A stretch of DNA of 64,000 bases. It comes from Thiothrix sp. UBA5583. GTDB taxonomy: Bacteria; Pseudomonadota; Gammaproteobacteria; Thiotrichales; Thiotrichaceae. Made by a program: the position numbers and the translations under genes. The DNA lies in assembly GCA_002425225.1 (NCBI GenBank), contig DILV01000016.1:62001-126000 (forward strand). The letters are read 5' to 3'. Within the stretch, counting starts at the first letter, position 1. Each line of letters starts with the position of its first letter. Of this stretch, positions 51,982 to 60,024 are shown in pieces. The notes beneath the pieces were generated by a model, which made no database searches, was not told the DNA's origin, and was given only the letters and a program-made list of their open reading frames with translations.

Positions 51982-52881
51982 TCATTTCATCAGTAAATCC
52001 GCCACTTCCCGGTATTTGGCAGCAGTTTTTTCCCGAATTGCGGTCGGCAATTCCGGGCCGGGTGCGGTTTTGCCCCAGTCCAGCGTTTCTAAATAATCGC
52101 GCACAAACTGTTTGTCAAACGATGGCGGACTAATGCCCGGTTGGTACTGATCAGCAGGCCAGAAGCGTGAGGAATCGGGGGTGAGGATTTCGTCGATCAA
52201 CACCAGTTTGCCATCCGCATCCAGCCCGAACTCGAATTTTGTATCGGCAATGATGATGCCACGCTGAAGGGCATAGGCCGCCGCACGGTTATACAGTTCC
52301 AGACTGACGCTACGGATTTGTTCAGCTAATTCCGTGCCGATTTTGTCCTGCATTTCGGCAAAGCTGATATTGATGTCGTGCGTGCCGACATCGGCCTTGG
52401 TGGATGGGGTGAAAATCGGCGCGGGCAAGCGGTCTGCCATTTGCAAACCCGCTGGCAGGCTGATGCCGCAGACTGCGCCGGTTTGCTGATAATCCTTCCA
52501 GCCGGAACCAATCAGGTAGCCGCGTACAATGGCTTCTACCGGTAAGGCTTTCATGCGCTTGACGATAATGCTGCGCCCGTGCAATTGGGTTTTTTCCGCT
52601 GCTGTCAGGGGCAGATCATCCAGCGTTTTGTCGCTCAAATGGTTGGGAATCACGTCGCTGAGCAGGGCAAACCAGAAATTTGCTACCTGGGTGAGAATGA
52701 CGCCTTTCTGTGGAATCGGGTCGGGCATGATGACATCAAACGCAGAGAGCCGATCCGTGGTGACGATCAGCATGTGCTGCGCATCCACCGCGTAAATATC
52801 TCGCACTTTGCCACGTGCGATCAGGGGAAGGGAGGTAATTTGCGTCTCGAAAACAGTCGCAGGGGTATCAGTGCTTGCCAT
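51982..52881 (-). CDS. purC: SAICAR synthetase
   Basis: 299 residues, the longer (yeast ADE1-like) type. Key segments are [84 protein letters not shown] and [12 protein letters not shown]. It condenses CAIR with aspartate in purine synthesis. It is divergent from purE-purK across 84 bases, so the purine genes form a bidirectional cluster. Confidence 0.96.
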   Translation of the reverse strand: MASTDTPATVFETQITSLPLIARGKVRDIYAVDAQHMLIVTTDRLSAFDVIMPDPIPQKGVILTQVANFWFALLSDVIPNHLSDKTLDDLPLTAAEKTQLHGRSIIVKRMKALPVEAIVRGYLIGSGWKDYQQTGAVCGISLPAGLQMADRLPAPIFTPSTKADVGTHDINISFAEMQDKIGTELAEQIRSVSLELYNRAAAYALQRGIIIADTKFEFGLDADGKLVLIDEILTPDSSRFWPADQYQPGISPPSFDKQFVRDYLETLDWGKTAPGPELPTAIREKTAAKYREVADLLMK

Positions 52882-52928
52882 TGTTGTGTATTGCCATTAT
52901 CAAAATAGTGCGAAAGTAAACATCGCGG

Positions 52929-52934
52929 TATAAT
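52929..52934 (+). promoter_or_regulatory. Candidate -10 box of purE
   Basis: A perfect TATAAT lies 32 bases before the purE ATG. No good -35 hexamer is found at 16-18 bases, which may indicate activator dependence. No PurR-like operator was recognised. Confidence 0.4.
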
Positions 52935-52965
52935 ATCAGATTTTGCAGGAAATAAGGGTAGCAGT

Positions 52966-53466
52966 ATGACCCAGCCCGGTTCAGTAGTCGTCGGTGTTGT
53001 CATGGGCAGTAACAGCGACTGGAATGTGATGTCCAAAGCGGTCGAACAGCTTGAAAAGTTTGGCATTGCCCATGAATACCGGGTGGTTTCTGCCCACCGC
53101 ACCCCTGATTTGCTGTTTGAATATGCCGAAACCGCGCGTAGTCGTGGCCTCCAGTGTATCATCGCGGGTGCAGGTGGCGCGGCGCATTTGCCCGGTATGC
53201 TGGCGGCGAAAACTACCGTGCCGGTGTTGGGTGTGCCCGTCACAACCCGTGCCTTGAGCGGGGTCGATTCCCTCTATTCCATCGTGCAGATGCCCAAGGG
53301 TGTGCCAGTGGCGACGTTTGCGATTGGTGAAGCGGGTGCTGCGAATGCAGCCTTGTTTGCGATTGCGATGCTGGCAAATGCAGACCCTGTGCTTGCCGAA
53401 AAGCTGGCACAATTCCGTGAAGAACAACGGCAACACGCGATGAATATGCCGCTCCCCCCTGAATAA
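52966..53466 (+). CDS. purE: 5-(carboxyamino)imidazole ribonucleotide mutase
   Basis: 166 residues. The class I PurE signatures are [28 protein letters not shown] with catalytic His, [14 protein letters not shown] and [15 protein letters not shown]. PurE converts N5-CAIR to CAIR. AAGGG precedes the ATG. It is followed by purK after 22 bases. Confidence 0.96.
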   Translation: MTQPGSVVVGVVMGSNSDWNVMSKAVEQLEKFGIAHEYRVVSAHRTPDLLFEYAETARSRGLQCIIAGAGGAAHLPGMLAAKTTVPVLGVPVTTRALSGVDSLYSIVQMPKGVPVATFAIGEAGAANAALFAIAMLANADPVLAEKLAQFREEQRQHAMNMPLPPE

Positions 53467-53488
53467 CCCTGATCAGTTTTTGGTTTTT

Positions 53489-54619
53489 ATGACACTACTT
53501 CCCGGATCAACCATCGGTATGCTCGGCGGCGGGCAGCTTGGGCGCATGTTTACTGTTGCAGCCCGCACTCTCGGCTATCACGTGATCGTGCTGGAACCCG
53601 ACCCGCACAGCCCCGCAGGTCAGCTTGCCGATGAACACATCACCGCACCTTACGATGATACGACTGCCCTGACCCTGTTTGGCAAGGCGTGCGATGTCAT
53701 CACCACCGAATTTGAAAACATTCCTGCCACAACCCTGGAATTCCTTGCCCAGTATTGTCCGGTACGCCCGTCTGCCCGTGCGGTGGAAATGGCGCAAGAC
53801 CGGATTGTCGAAAAGGAGTTCGTGCGTGCCTGCGGTTTGTCGCCGGTTCCGTTTGCCGCGATTCGCCAGGCGGAGGATATTGCTGCCGCGCAAGGTTTGG
53901 TCAGTTACCCCGCCATTCTCAAAACCGCCCGACTGGGTTACGACGGTAAAGGGCAGATGACGGTCAATTCCGCCGCAGAAGCCGAAACTGCGTTTGCCGA
54001 ACTGGGCAAGGTAGCGTGTGTGCTGGAACAACGGGTGGCGCTGGAACGCGAGATTTCCGTCATACTCGCTCGTAATACCCTGGGTGAAGTGCGCTGTTTC
54101 CCGGTGGCAGAAAACGAGCATCGCAATGGCATTCTGCATCAGACCATCGTCCCGGCGCGGATTAGCCCGGAACTGGCACAAGCTGCACAGGCTGCGGCTG
54201 CCCGCATGGCTGAGCAACTGGCTTTTGTCGGGGTAATGGCGGTGGAATTTTTTATCACCACACAGGGCGAGCTGCTGGTCAACGAAATGGCTCCGCGTAC
54301 CCACAATAGTGGGCATTACACCCTGGATGCCTGTCTGACTTCGCAATTTGAGCAGCAGGTACGCATGGTGTGTGATCTGCCGTTTGGCGATACTCGTCTG
54401 CTTTCTCCGGTGGTGATGGTCAACCTGCTTGGCGATGTCTGGCATGATGCGCAGCCCGACTGGCTGGCACTGCTGCAAAGCCCGAGTACCAAACTACACC
54501 TGTACGGCAAACGCGAAGCCCGCCCCGGACGCAAAATGGGGCATTACTGCACCCTGGCAGCCCAGACGGAAGATGCTATTAGCGAGGCGGGGCAGATTTT
54601 CCAACAATTGCAAAGGTAA
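53489..54619 (+). CDS. purK: 5-(carboxyamino)imidazole ribonucleotide synthase
   Basis: 376 residues from the ATG at 53489; a TTG nine bases earlier is the alternative. ATP-grasp enzyme: TIGMLGGGQLGRMF, VITTEFENIP, YPAILKTARLGYDGKGQ, FFITTQGELLVNEMAPRTHNSGHYT. It carboxylates AIR with ATP and bicarbonate and hands N5-CAIR to PurE. A ribosome-binding site is weak here, so coupling to purE translation is likely. Confidence 0.95.
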   Translation: MTLLPGSTIGMLGGGQLGRMFTVAARTLGYHVIVLEPDPHSPAGQLADEHITAPYDDTTALTLFGKACDVITTEFENIPATTLEFLAQYCPVRPSARAVEMAQDRIVEKEFVRACGLSPVPFAAIRQAEDIAAAQGLVSYPAILKTARLGYDGKGQMTVNSAAEAETAFAELGKVACVLEQRVALEREISVILARNTLGEVRCFPVAENEHRNGILHQTIVPARISPELAQAAQAAAARMAEQLAFVGVMAVEFFITTQGELLVNEMAPRTHNSGHYTLDACLTSQFEQQVRMVCDLPFGDTRLLSPVVMVNLLGDVWHDAQPDWLALLQSPSTKLHLYGKREARPGRKMGHYCTLAAQTEDAISEAGQIFQQLQR

Positions 54620-54626
54620 GCACCAC

Positions 54627-55004
54627 ATGGACACTCATACAATGATTCTGAAAGTACACGTCATCATCGCCTTGTTGTCGGTGGCGGTTTATGTCATCCG
54701 GGGTTTCTGGATGCTGACCAACAACCCGGCAGTGGCTGGCAAGTCGGCGCTGGTTAGTTCTTCCCTTTCCATGCTGATCCTGCTGGGAACCGGTTTGTGG
54801 ATGACGTTTGTCAGTACCACGCATGGCATTGACAGTTTCACCATCACCAAGGCGCTTGGGCTGGTGGCTTACGTGATTCTGGGGGTAGTGGCGCTGAAAC
54901 CCGGTCTGGGCAAGCCTGTCGCGATCGTCTTGTGGCTGGCTGGGCTGGGTGCATTTGCCTACACCTTCCTGTTTGCCAAACAAATGATTCCGGCGCTGCT
55001 CTGA
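54627..55004 (+). CDS. SirB2 family membrane protein
   Basis: 125 residues from the ATG at 54627, seven bases after purK. Four hydrophobic helices span almost the whole protein. MILKVHVIIALLSVAVYVIRG, LLGTGLWMT and LGLVAYVILGVVALKPG match the SirB2 family, whose role is unknown. The TGA overlaps the next ATG as ATG within TGATG, so it is in the purEK operon. Confidence 0.85.
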   Translation: MDTHTMILKVHVIIALLSVAVYVIRGFWMLTNNPAVAGKSALVSSSLSMLILLGTGLWMTFVSTTHGIDSFTITKALGLVAYVILGVVALKPGLGKPVAIVLWLAGLGAFAYTFLFAKQMIPALL

Positions 55005-55597
55005 TGGCTGATATTCCCTACACTGGCAAGCTGCGCGAAGACCTCCGTTTTGACACGGAGCTTTGCGGGCACACGTTCACCTTTCTGTCTACGTGGGGGA
55101 TTTTTTCCCCGCGTGAAATTGATGATGGCACTGATCTGCTGTTGAAATACCTGCACATCAACCTGACAGACGACTGTTTCGATCTTGGTTGTGGCTACGG
55201 CCCAGTGGGTCTGGCAATGGCGAAACTCGCCCCACAAGGCCAGACCCTGATGGTGGACAAGGATTTCATGGCGGTGGAATACGCCAACCGTAATGCCGCT
55301 TTGAACCAATTACCGAATGCCAAAGCCATGTTGAGCAACGGGTTCCAGCACATCGACAAGGATTTGCGCTTTGATGTGATTGCATCCAACATCCCCGCGA
55401 AAGTCGGCAAGGAAATGATGAGTATCCTGCTGCACGACATGAAAAAGCACCTCAAGCCGGGCGGGCGGGTTTACCTTGTCACCATCAACGGCTTGCGTGA
55501 ATACATGAAGCGCAACCTCAAAGAAACCTTCGGCAACTTCGACAAGTTGAAACAAGGTCAGGCTTATACCGTGTCCTATGCAGAGAAAAACAAATGA
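55004..55597 (+). CDS. Class I SAM-dependent methyltransferase (RsmC-like domain)
   Basis: 197 residues from the ATG at 55004. It opens TFTFLSTWGIFSPREIDDGT, then DCFDLGCGYGPVGLAMAKLA (SAM site), a catalytic ASNIPAK (N-P-P-like) and GGRVYLVTINGL. This is the MTS domain of RsmC/RlmG-type enzymes that methylate guanine or adenine in RNA or DNA. Here Asn-Ile-Pro-Ala replaces Asn-Pro-Pro-(F/Y), so substrate is open. Its stop overlaps the next start as ATGA. Confidence 0.78.
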   Translation: MADIPYTGKLREDLRFDTELCGHTFTFLSTWGIFSPREIDDGTDLLLKYLHINLTDDCFDLGCGYGPVGLAMAKLAPQGQTLMVDKDFMAVEYANRNAALNQLPNAKAMLSNGFQHIDKDLRFDVIASNIPAKVGKEMMSILLHDMKKHLKPGGRVYLVTINGLREYMKRNLKETFGNFDKLKQGQAYTVSYAEKNK

Positions 55598-56304
55598 AAA
55601 CAGGAATTTTGCCGGTCGTATTGCTGGCTGGTTTGCTAGCAGCCTGTGGCGAAGACAAAACGGTTGAAAAGCCAGCCGAACCTGCGTTAGCCAGCAGTGC
55701 GTCTACACCCTCCAGCGCTTTGCCTGCCAATGCGCCTGCTGTCGGCACGCCGATTGCCGAGGTTGCCAAAACGGATGGCAAGCCCAAACAGGATGGTGAA
55801 TTCACTGAAATCGAGTGGGAATCGCTGGAATTACCGGGGCAAGGGCTGGCTGACATCATGCGTAAATACCAGTCGCAAATTGATGCCATTCCTGAAGGCG
55901 ATCCGGCGGAAGATGCGGTGCTGGAAAAAATGCAGGCTGAAATGAATTCCGCCCCTGTCAATCCGGCACTCAACGGCAAGAAAATCAAAATCCCCGGTTT
56001 CATTTCCCCGCTGGAAGTAGATGATGGCAAGGGGATGGTGAAGGAATTTCTGCTCGTGCCGTATTTCGGTGCTTGCATCCACGTACCGCCGCCACCGCTC
56101 AACCAGACCTTGCTGGTCAAGCCACAAGAGGGCAAGAGCATCGGTATGGAACGCATGTATGAGCCAGTCTGGGTGTATGGCACGATTGTGACCGAGCAAA
56201 TTCACACCGATCTGGCTGAAGCGGGCTACCAGATCAGGGATGCGCGCGTAGAAATTTACGACATTGCAGCAGATTCACAGCCTGCGGGCAGCAACAAGCC
56301 GTAG
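55594..56304 (+). CDS. DUF3299 lipoprotein
   Basis: 236 residues. The lipobox LAAC gives lipidated Cys18. After a low-complexity Ala/Ser/Pro linker (about 25-55), the domain has IPGFISPLEVDDGKGMVKEFLLVPYFGACIHVPPPP-like content (a conserved Cys-His pair in GACIHVPPPP) typical of DUF3299, a periplasmic family with possible metal binding through that pair. It is the last gene of the purE operon string. Confidence 0.82.
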   Translation: MKTGILPVVLLAGLLAACGEDKTVEKPAEPALASSASTPSSALPANAPAVGTPIAEVAKTDGKPKQDGEFTEIEWESLELPGQGLADIMRKYQSQIDAIPEGDPAEDAVLEKMQAEMNSAPVNPALNGKKIKIPGFISPLEVDDGKGMVKEFLLVPYFGACIHVPPPPLNQTLLVKPQEGKSIGMERMYEPVWVYGTIVTEQIHTDLAEAGYQIRDARVEIYDIAADSQPAGSNKP

Positions 56305-56306
56305 TT

Positions 56307-56696
56307 TCAGCCTTGCGGATGCGGGATCATGCGTTGCAAGACCTGTTTCCACAACAGCCAGTACAGCAGCACCCCGATGGCATCCGCCACGAAATCGGCG
56401 ACGGAAAACGAGCGCCAGGGGGTGAGGGCTTGCGCTATCTCAATGAAAGCTCCATAAGAGAGTAGTAAAGGTACTTTCCAGTGCCAGAAGCTGCGCAGGC
56501 TTGCCAGATCCAGCAGGGCTGCAAAGCCAAAAAACGACAGGATGTGCATCACCTTGTCGGCGTTGTGGGTTTCCAGTCCGCTGATAGGGAGCAAAGCAAC
56601 CACCGTGCCTGCCAGCAACAGGGCAATATACAGTCGTTTCAACAGGGGTCGGGTTTGCGACAAACTCGATTGCAAGCGTGAGAGGATAGCTTCCAT
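56307..56696 (-). CDS. VanZ-like small membrane protein
   Basis: 129 residues from the ATG at 56696, which has AGGA eight bases upstream. Four hydrophobic segments, with DKVMHILSFFGFAALLDLA and FIEIAQALTPWRSFSVADFVADAIGVLLYW matching the VanZ family fold. Function unknown. Its start codon overlaps that of the divergent ECF-permease-like gene. Confidence 0.8.
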   Translation of the reverse strand: MEAILSRLQSSLSQTRPLLKRLYIALLLAGTVVALLPISGLETHNADKVMHILSFFGFAALLDLASLRSFWHWKVPLLLSYGAFIEIAQALTPWRSFSVADFVADAIGVLLYWLLWKQVLQRMIPHPQG

Positions 56697-57360
56697 GGAT
56701 ATTCCTGCTAGTGTTTTCAACGAAGACTGGTTACTGGTCGCCGGTTTCGTGCTGTTTTTGTTGCTGCTGCGGGCGGGGCGCAGTGCGCCGTGGGCCTATG
56801 TGCGTGAGCATGTGCATGTTTACCTGGGAGCCATTGTGTTTGCAAGTCTGATCTGGATGTTGCGGGCAGGTATCGGTAGCCATCTCACGTTCCATTTTCT
56901 GGGTGCGGTGGTCATGACCCTGATGTTTGGCTGGGAACTGGCACTGCTGGCATTGACCGTGGTGGTGACAATCACCTTCTGGCGACTGGATGCCGGTTTG
57001 CTGGCAGTACCGCTCAACACGCTGGTAATGGGCGGAATCCCGATCCTGATCACGCATTTCCTGCTGCGCTGGAGCCAGCGGCGGCTGCCGACCAATATTT
57101 TCGTATTTGTATTCGTCAATGCTTTTCTGGCGGGGATACTCGGCACGATTGCCGTGGTGGGAGCGGGAAGCCTGTTGCTGTGGCTGACGGAAACTTTTTC
57201 TGCCAGTTACCTGCAATCTTATTATTTGCCGTTCATTCCGCTGCTGATGCTACCGGAAGGCGTAATCAACGGTATGTTGACGGCGATTGTGGTGGTGTAC
57301 AGGCCACAGTTGATTCCGGTGTTTGATGATGCACTCTACTTGCGCAAGCGCGGGGAGTAG
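56695..57360 (+). CDS. Energy-coupling-factor (CbiM-like) transport permease
   Basis: 221 residues from the ATG at 56695, inside CCATGG shared with the divergent VanZ gene; AGAGGA lies eight bases upstream. About six hydrophobic helices. HLTFHFLGAVVMTLMFGWELALL and LPFIPLLMLPEGVINGMLTAIVVVYRP-like content fit the CbiM-type substrate-binding membrane subunit of ECF transporters for cobalt or nickel. The usual N-terminal His motif of CbiM is missing. No ATPase partner is nearby. Confidence 0.75.
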   Translation: MDIPASVFNEDWLLVAGFVLFLLLLRAGRSAPWAYVREHVHVYLGAIVFASLIWMLRAGIGSHLTFHFLGAVVMTLMFGWELALLALTVVVTITFWRLDAGLLAVPLNTLVMGGIPILITHFLLRWSQRRLPTNIFVFVFVNAFLAGILGTIAVVGAGSLLLWLTETFSASYLQSYYLPFIPLLMLPEGVINGMLTAIVVVYRPQLIPVFDDALYLRKRGE

Positions 57361-57479
57361 CCAGTGGTAGCGGCAGGCAATCCATCATACCCGCTGTGAA
57401 TATTGACACCCGCACCCCATTTATCATTTCATTGGCAATACTTGATTAAATTACTAAGGCAATTTGAGGAGATGAAACT

Positions 57480-57779
57480 ATGAGCATTGAACTGCCAGCC
57501 CGTGATGGCGACGGTTACTTGTTGAGCATGGAAGACTGGACACCCGAAATCGGTCAAGCCATGGCGGATGCCGATGGGGTGGAGCTGACGGAGGCCAAGT
57601 GGGAGCAGATCATGAAAGCCCGTGAATATTACGATGATCAGGCTGTGGTTCCACCTATCCGCAAGTTTTCCAAGTACATCAACATGGATCAGAAAGAACT
57701 GTTCGCCATGTGGAAAACCGGCCCAATGAAACCGATCACCAAATACGGTGGTTTGCCCAAGCCAACCGGTTGCGTGTAA
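57480..57779 (+). CDS. TusE/DsrC-family sulfur-relay protein (single-cysteine type)
   Basis: 99 residues. The fold is recognised by DGYLLSMEDWTPEIGQAMA, ELTEAKWEQIMKAREYY and the C-terminal GGLPKPTGCV. The penultimate Cys (CysA) is there, but the second Cys of true DsrC, about eleven residues earlier, is replaced (PITKYGG). That pattern is TusE- or regulator-like (RspA), carrying persulfide for tRNA thiolation or acting as a sensor, rather than the dissimilatory sulfite reductase partner. Confidence 0.88.
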   Translation: MSIELPARDGDGYLLSMEDWTPEIGQAMADADGVELTEAKWEQIMKAREYYDDQAVVPPIRKFSKYINMDQKELFAMWKTGPMKPITKYGGLPKPTGCV

Positions 57780-57786
57780 TTTCTTG

Positions 57787-57812
57787 CAGGGGCGGTTTGT
57801 GAGCCGCCCCTG
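57787..57812. terminator. Hairpin between convergent dsrC-like and flavoprotein genes
   Basis: CAGGGGCGG (57787-57795) and CCGCCCCTG (57804-57812) form a perfect 9-bp stem with an 8-base loop, eight bases after the first gene's stop and four before the convergent gene's. There is no T-run on either side, so bidirectional termination is plausible but not certain. Confidence 0.5.
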
Positions 57813-57815
57813 TCA

Positions 57816-59021
57816 TCACACGCACTGCCCCGCACACCACCCAGATGCCCAGGCCCACTGAAAGTTATACCCTCCCAACCAGCCGGTCACATCCACGGTT
57901 TCCCCGATAAAATACAGCCCCGGCACTTTGCGTGCTTCCATTGTTCTGGAAGATAGCTCGCGGGTATCGACCCCACCCAGGCACACTTCCGCCGTGCGCA
58001 TCCCTTCCGTACCTGTCGGGGTCAATTGCCATGCCTGCAATTGCTGGGCAATAGCCTGCAATGCTTTGCCGCCATACTGCCCCAGCGGGCGGTTGGGGAA
58101 CAATGTTTCACACAAACGCTGTGCCAAACGGCTGGGCAATACTTCCGCCAGTGCAGTTTTCAGTTCGGCTTTGGGGCGTTGTTTTTGCAGGGCTTGTAGC
58201 CACGCCAGTGCATCCCGCCCCGGCAGCAGGTTAATTTCCACCGCCTCACCCTTGTTCCAGTAGGACGAAATTTGCAGCATTGCCGGGCCACTCAGCCCCC
58301 GGTGGGTAAACAGCAGGTTTTCGCGGAACTGACCTGAGCCACAACTGGCTGCCACTTCCGTACTGATGCCTGCCAGCCCTGCAAACAAGCCATCCAGCAT
58401 CTCTTGGCTAAAGGTAAACGGAACCAGTGCGGGTGAAAACGGGATGTTTTTCAGCTCAAACTGTTTGGCAACCCGGATGCCAAAATCGGTAGAACCCATA
58501 CGCGGAATGGAAGGCCCTCCCGTGGCAATGACCAGCGCAGTGGCAGTTTGTGCTCCCTGTGAGGTTTGCACCTGAAAGTGGTTGTCAGTGTGGCTAATGT
58601 CAGACACATCCGTATTCAGGCGCAGCGCAACACCAGCTTCGCAGCATTCGGCCCACAACATGTTCACCACAGCGGGAGCTTTCTGCTCACAAAACAGTTG
58701 CCCCAGTGTCTTTTCTGTCCAACTCAGGTGGTGCTTGCGCATCAGCTCAAGGAAATCCTGCGGTGTAAAACGCGCTAGTGCCGATTTGCAGAAGTGAGGA
58801 TTTTGCGACAGGTATGCCGCCGGGTTGGTATACAGGTTGGTAAAATTGCAACGCCCACCGCCAGAAATCAGGATTTTCTTGCCAACCTTGTCGGCTTTGT
58901 CGAGCAGTAGTACCTGTCGCCCACGTTTGCCTGCTTCGGCAGCACACATTAGGCCAGCCGCGCCTGCGCCGATGATGATAACGTCGTAATGGGGTGTGGA
59001 TGTTTGCATGGGGCGCATCAT
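57816..59021 (-). CDS. NAD(P)/FAD-dependent oxidoreductase, YhiN/HI0933 family
   Basis: 401 residues; ATG at 59021 is followed by another at 59018 and 59009. FAD-binding DVIIIGAGAAGLMCAAEAGKRG, the family-specific LISGGGRCNFTN, ATGGPSIPRMGSTDFG and FIGETVDVTGWLGGYNFQWAWASGW are present. This family of flavoproteins has no settled physiological role. It is convergent with the dsrC-like gene. Confidence 0.9.
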   Translation of the reverse strand: MMRPMQTSTPHYDVIIIGAGAAGLMCAAEAGKRGRQVLLLDKADKVGKKILISGGGRCNFTNLYTNPAAYLSQNPHFCKSALARFTPQDFLELMRKHHLSWTEKTLGQLFCEQKAPAVVNMLWAECCEAGVALRLNTDVSDISHTDNHFQVQTSQGAQTATALVIATGGPSIPRMGSTDFGIRVAKQFELKNIPFSPALVPFTFSQEMLDGLFAGLAGISTEVAASCGSGQFRENLLFTHRGLSGPAMLQISSYWNKGEAVEINLLPGRDALAWLQALQKQRPKAELKTALAEVLPSRLAQRLCETLFPNRPLGQYGGKALQAIAQQLQAWQLTPTGTEGMRTAEVCLGGVDTRELSSRTMEARKVPGLYFIGETVDVTGWLGGYNFQWAWASGWCAGQCV

Positions 59022-59034
59022 AAGCCTTGCCCCT

Positions 59035-59063
59035 GAAATAAAAAAGCCCGCTGGTTAGCGGGC
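59035..59063 (-). terminator. Rho-independent terminator of the 3D-domain gene
   Basis: GCCCGCT-GGTT-AGCGGGC (59046-59063 without flanks) is a perfect 7-bp GC stem; reading the minus strand it is followed by CTTTTTTATTT. It lies 30 bases after the stop of the 3D-domain gene. Confidence 0.85.
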
Positions 59064-59092
59064 TTGGGTCAGTCCTTCAATCGCTCCTGTCA

Positions 59093-59482
59093 CTACCAGT
59101 GAATGGTGACTTTACGGCGTCCCCACTGTTTGGCTGCATGGCGATCCTTACCCATGAAAATGTCGATCTTTTTGCGCCAGCGGGAGTTCATTTTGTCCAG
59201 TACCACGTATTCACCATCGAGTCCCTTGATACGGACTTTATCCCCACGGCTCAAGCCGTGGTGTCTGAGTAGGTCTCTGGAAATAGCGATAGCTTTCATG
59301 CCAGGTGAAAGGCGGTCGCCCCATGCGGCGAGGTCTGGAGTACCATCCGTTTGTGACGGAAGCGAGTTATAAGCGGTTGCGGTAACCTGAAGGCTGTTTG
59401 ACAGCTCTTTTCCTGCGGAAGCAGTGCCGACCATACCAATGGCGAGCGCAACCACGACCAGAAAACGAGGAACAGTAAACAT
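59093..59482 (-). CDS. 3D-domain exported protein
   Basis: 129 residues. A signal peptide of about 23 residues ends at ASA. The mature part has VTATAYNSLPSQTDGTPDLAAWG, IAISRDLLRHHGL, GDKVRIKGLDGEYVVLDKMNSRW and KIDIFMG, the '3D' (Asp-Asp-Asp) beta-barrel as found in MltA and YuiC. Such domains cleave or bind peptidoglycan. The order of conserved Asp residues (Asp in TPDLAAWGD, DKM, KIDIF) suggests the site is intact. Confidence 0.82.
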   Translation of the reverse strand: MFTVPRFLVVVALAIGMVGTASAGKELSNSLQVTATAYNSLPSQTDGTPDLAAWGDRLSPGMKAIAISRDLLRHHGLSRGDKVRIKGLDGEYVVLDKMNSRWRKKIDIFMGKDRHAAKQWGRRKVTIHW

Positions 59483-60024
59483 GATTATATTACCTAAATA
59501 ATTGATATATGAGGATTAAAATTGAATATTTAAGAGGATGATTGAAGGATGGAAACGAAAGTTAGCATATTCTTATATGCTAATGGAAGCTTTTGTTGGT
59601 AACTCTGACGAGTGGTCAGGTTGATTGAGTTTCTATTTTTTACAATTTTCATAAACATTTAATGCATTTCTCCACGGGAACGGCTACCTGCCTGACGGAA
59701 ATGCGCATCCTTTCGCTTCCCGCTTGCAGTAGTTTGAATGCGTTTTTATATAAAAATCAATATATTAACGTAAACAAACAACAACATACGATGAGGGGAG
59801 TTTAGTCCATCACATGGCAAATGTCATTTTTCCATAAGATTTTTTTCGACCAAGGGTATCAGGAGTTTGGCCCTATTTTATTAAAATTCCTTATTAATCA
59901 GTAATTTGTGTTGTTTTTGTGAGACTGGATATTTTTGTGTTGTTTTTTTGCAAAGTCCTTGTGAAAATTAAGGTAAATACGTTTCTGCAACAAGCAAGCC
60001 CTGATTCTTGCTAGAATCCCCGCC
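59483..60024. other. AT-rich 542-base gap, no gene seen
   Basis: No convincing ORF on either strand. A perfect 9-bp inverted repeat, TTAGCATAT-TCTT-ATATGCTAA, lies at 59562-59583. The second half (59740-59990) is strongly AT-rich with long T-runs. The region ends in the promoter of the radical SAM gene. It may contain regulatory DNA or an unrecognised small RNA. Confidence 0.5.
60009..60017 (+). promoter_or_regulatory. Extended -10 box, probable leaderless mRNA start
   Basis: TG, one base, TAGAAT. The hexamer ends seven bases before the ATG at 60025, so transcription should begin at or next to the A of the start codon. No ribosome-binding site lies upstream of that ATG. The expected -35 region is poor, as is normal for extended -10 promoters. 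Confidence 0.5.

Noticed and set aside
59484..59489. TATAAT just before the 3D-domain gene
   Set aside because: On the minus strand it ends two bases before the ATG, too close to serve as -10 for that start; probably chance in AT-rich DNA.
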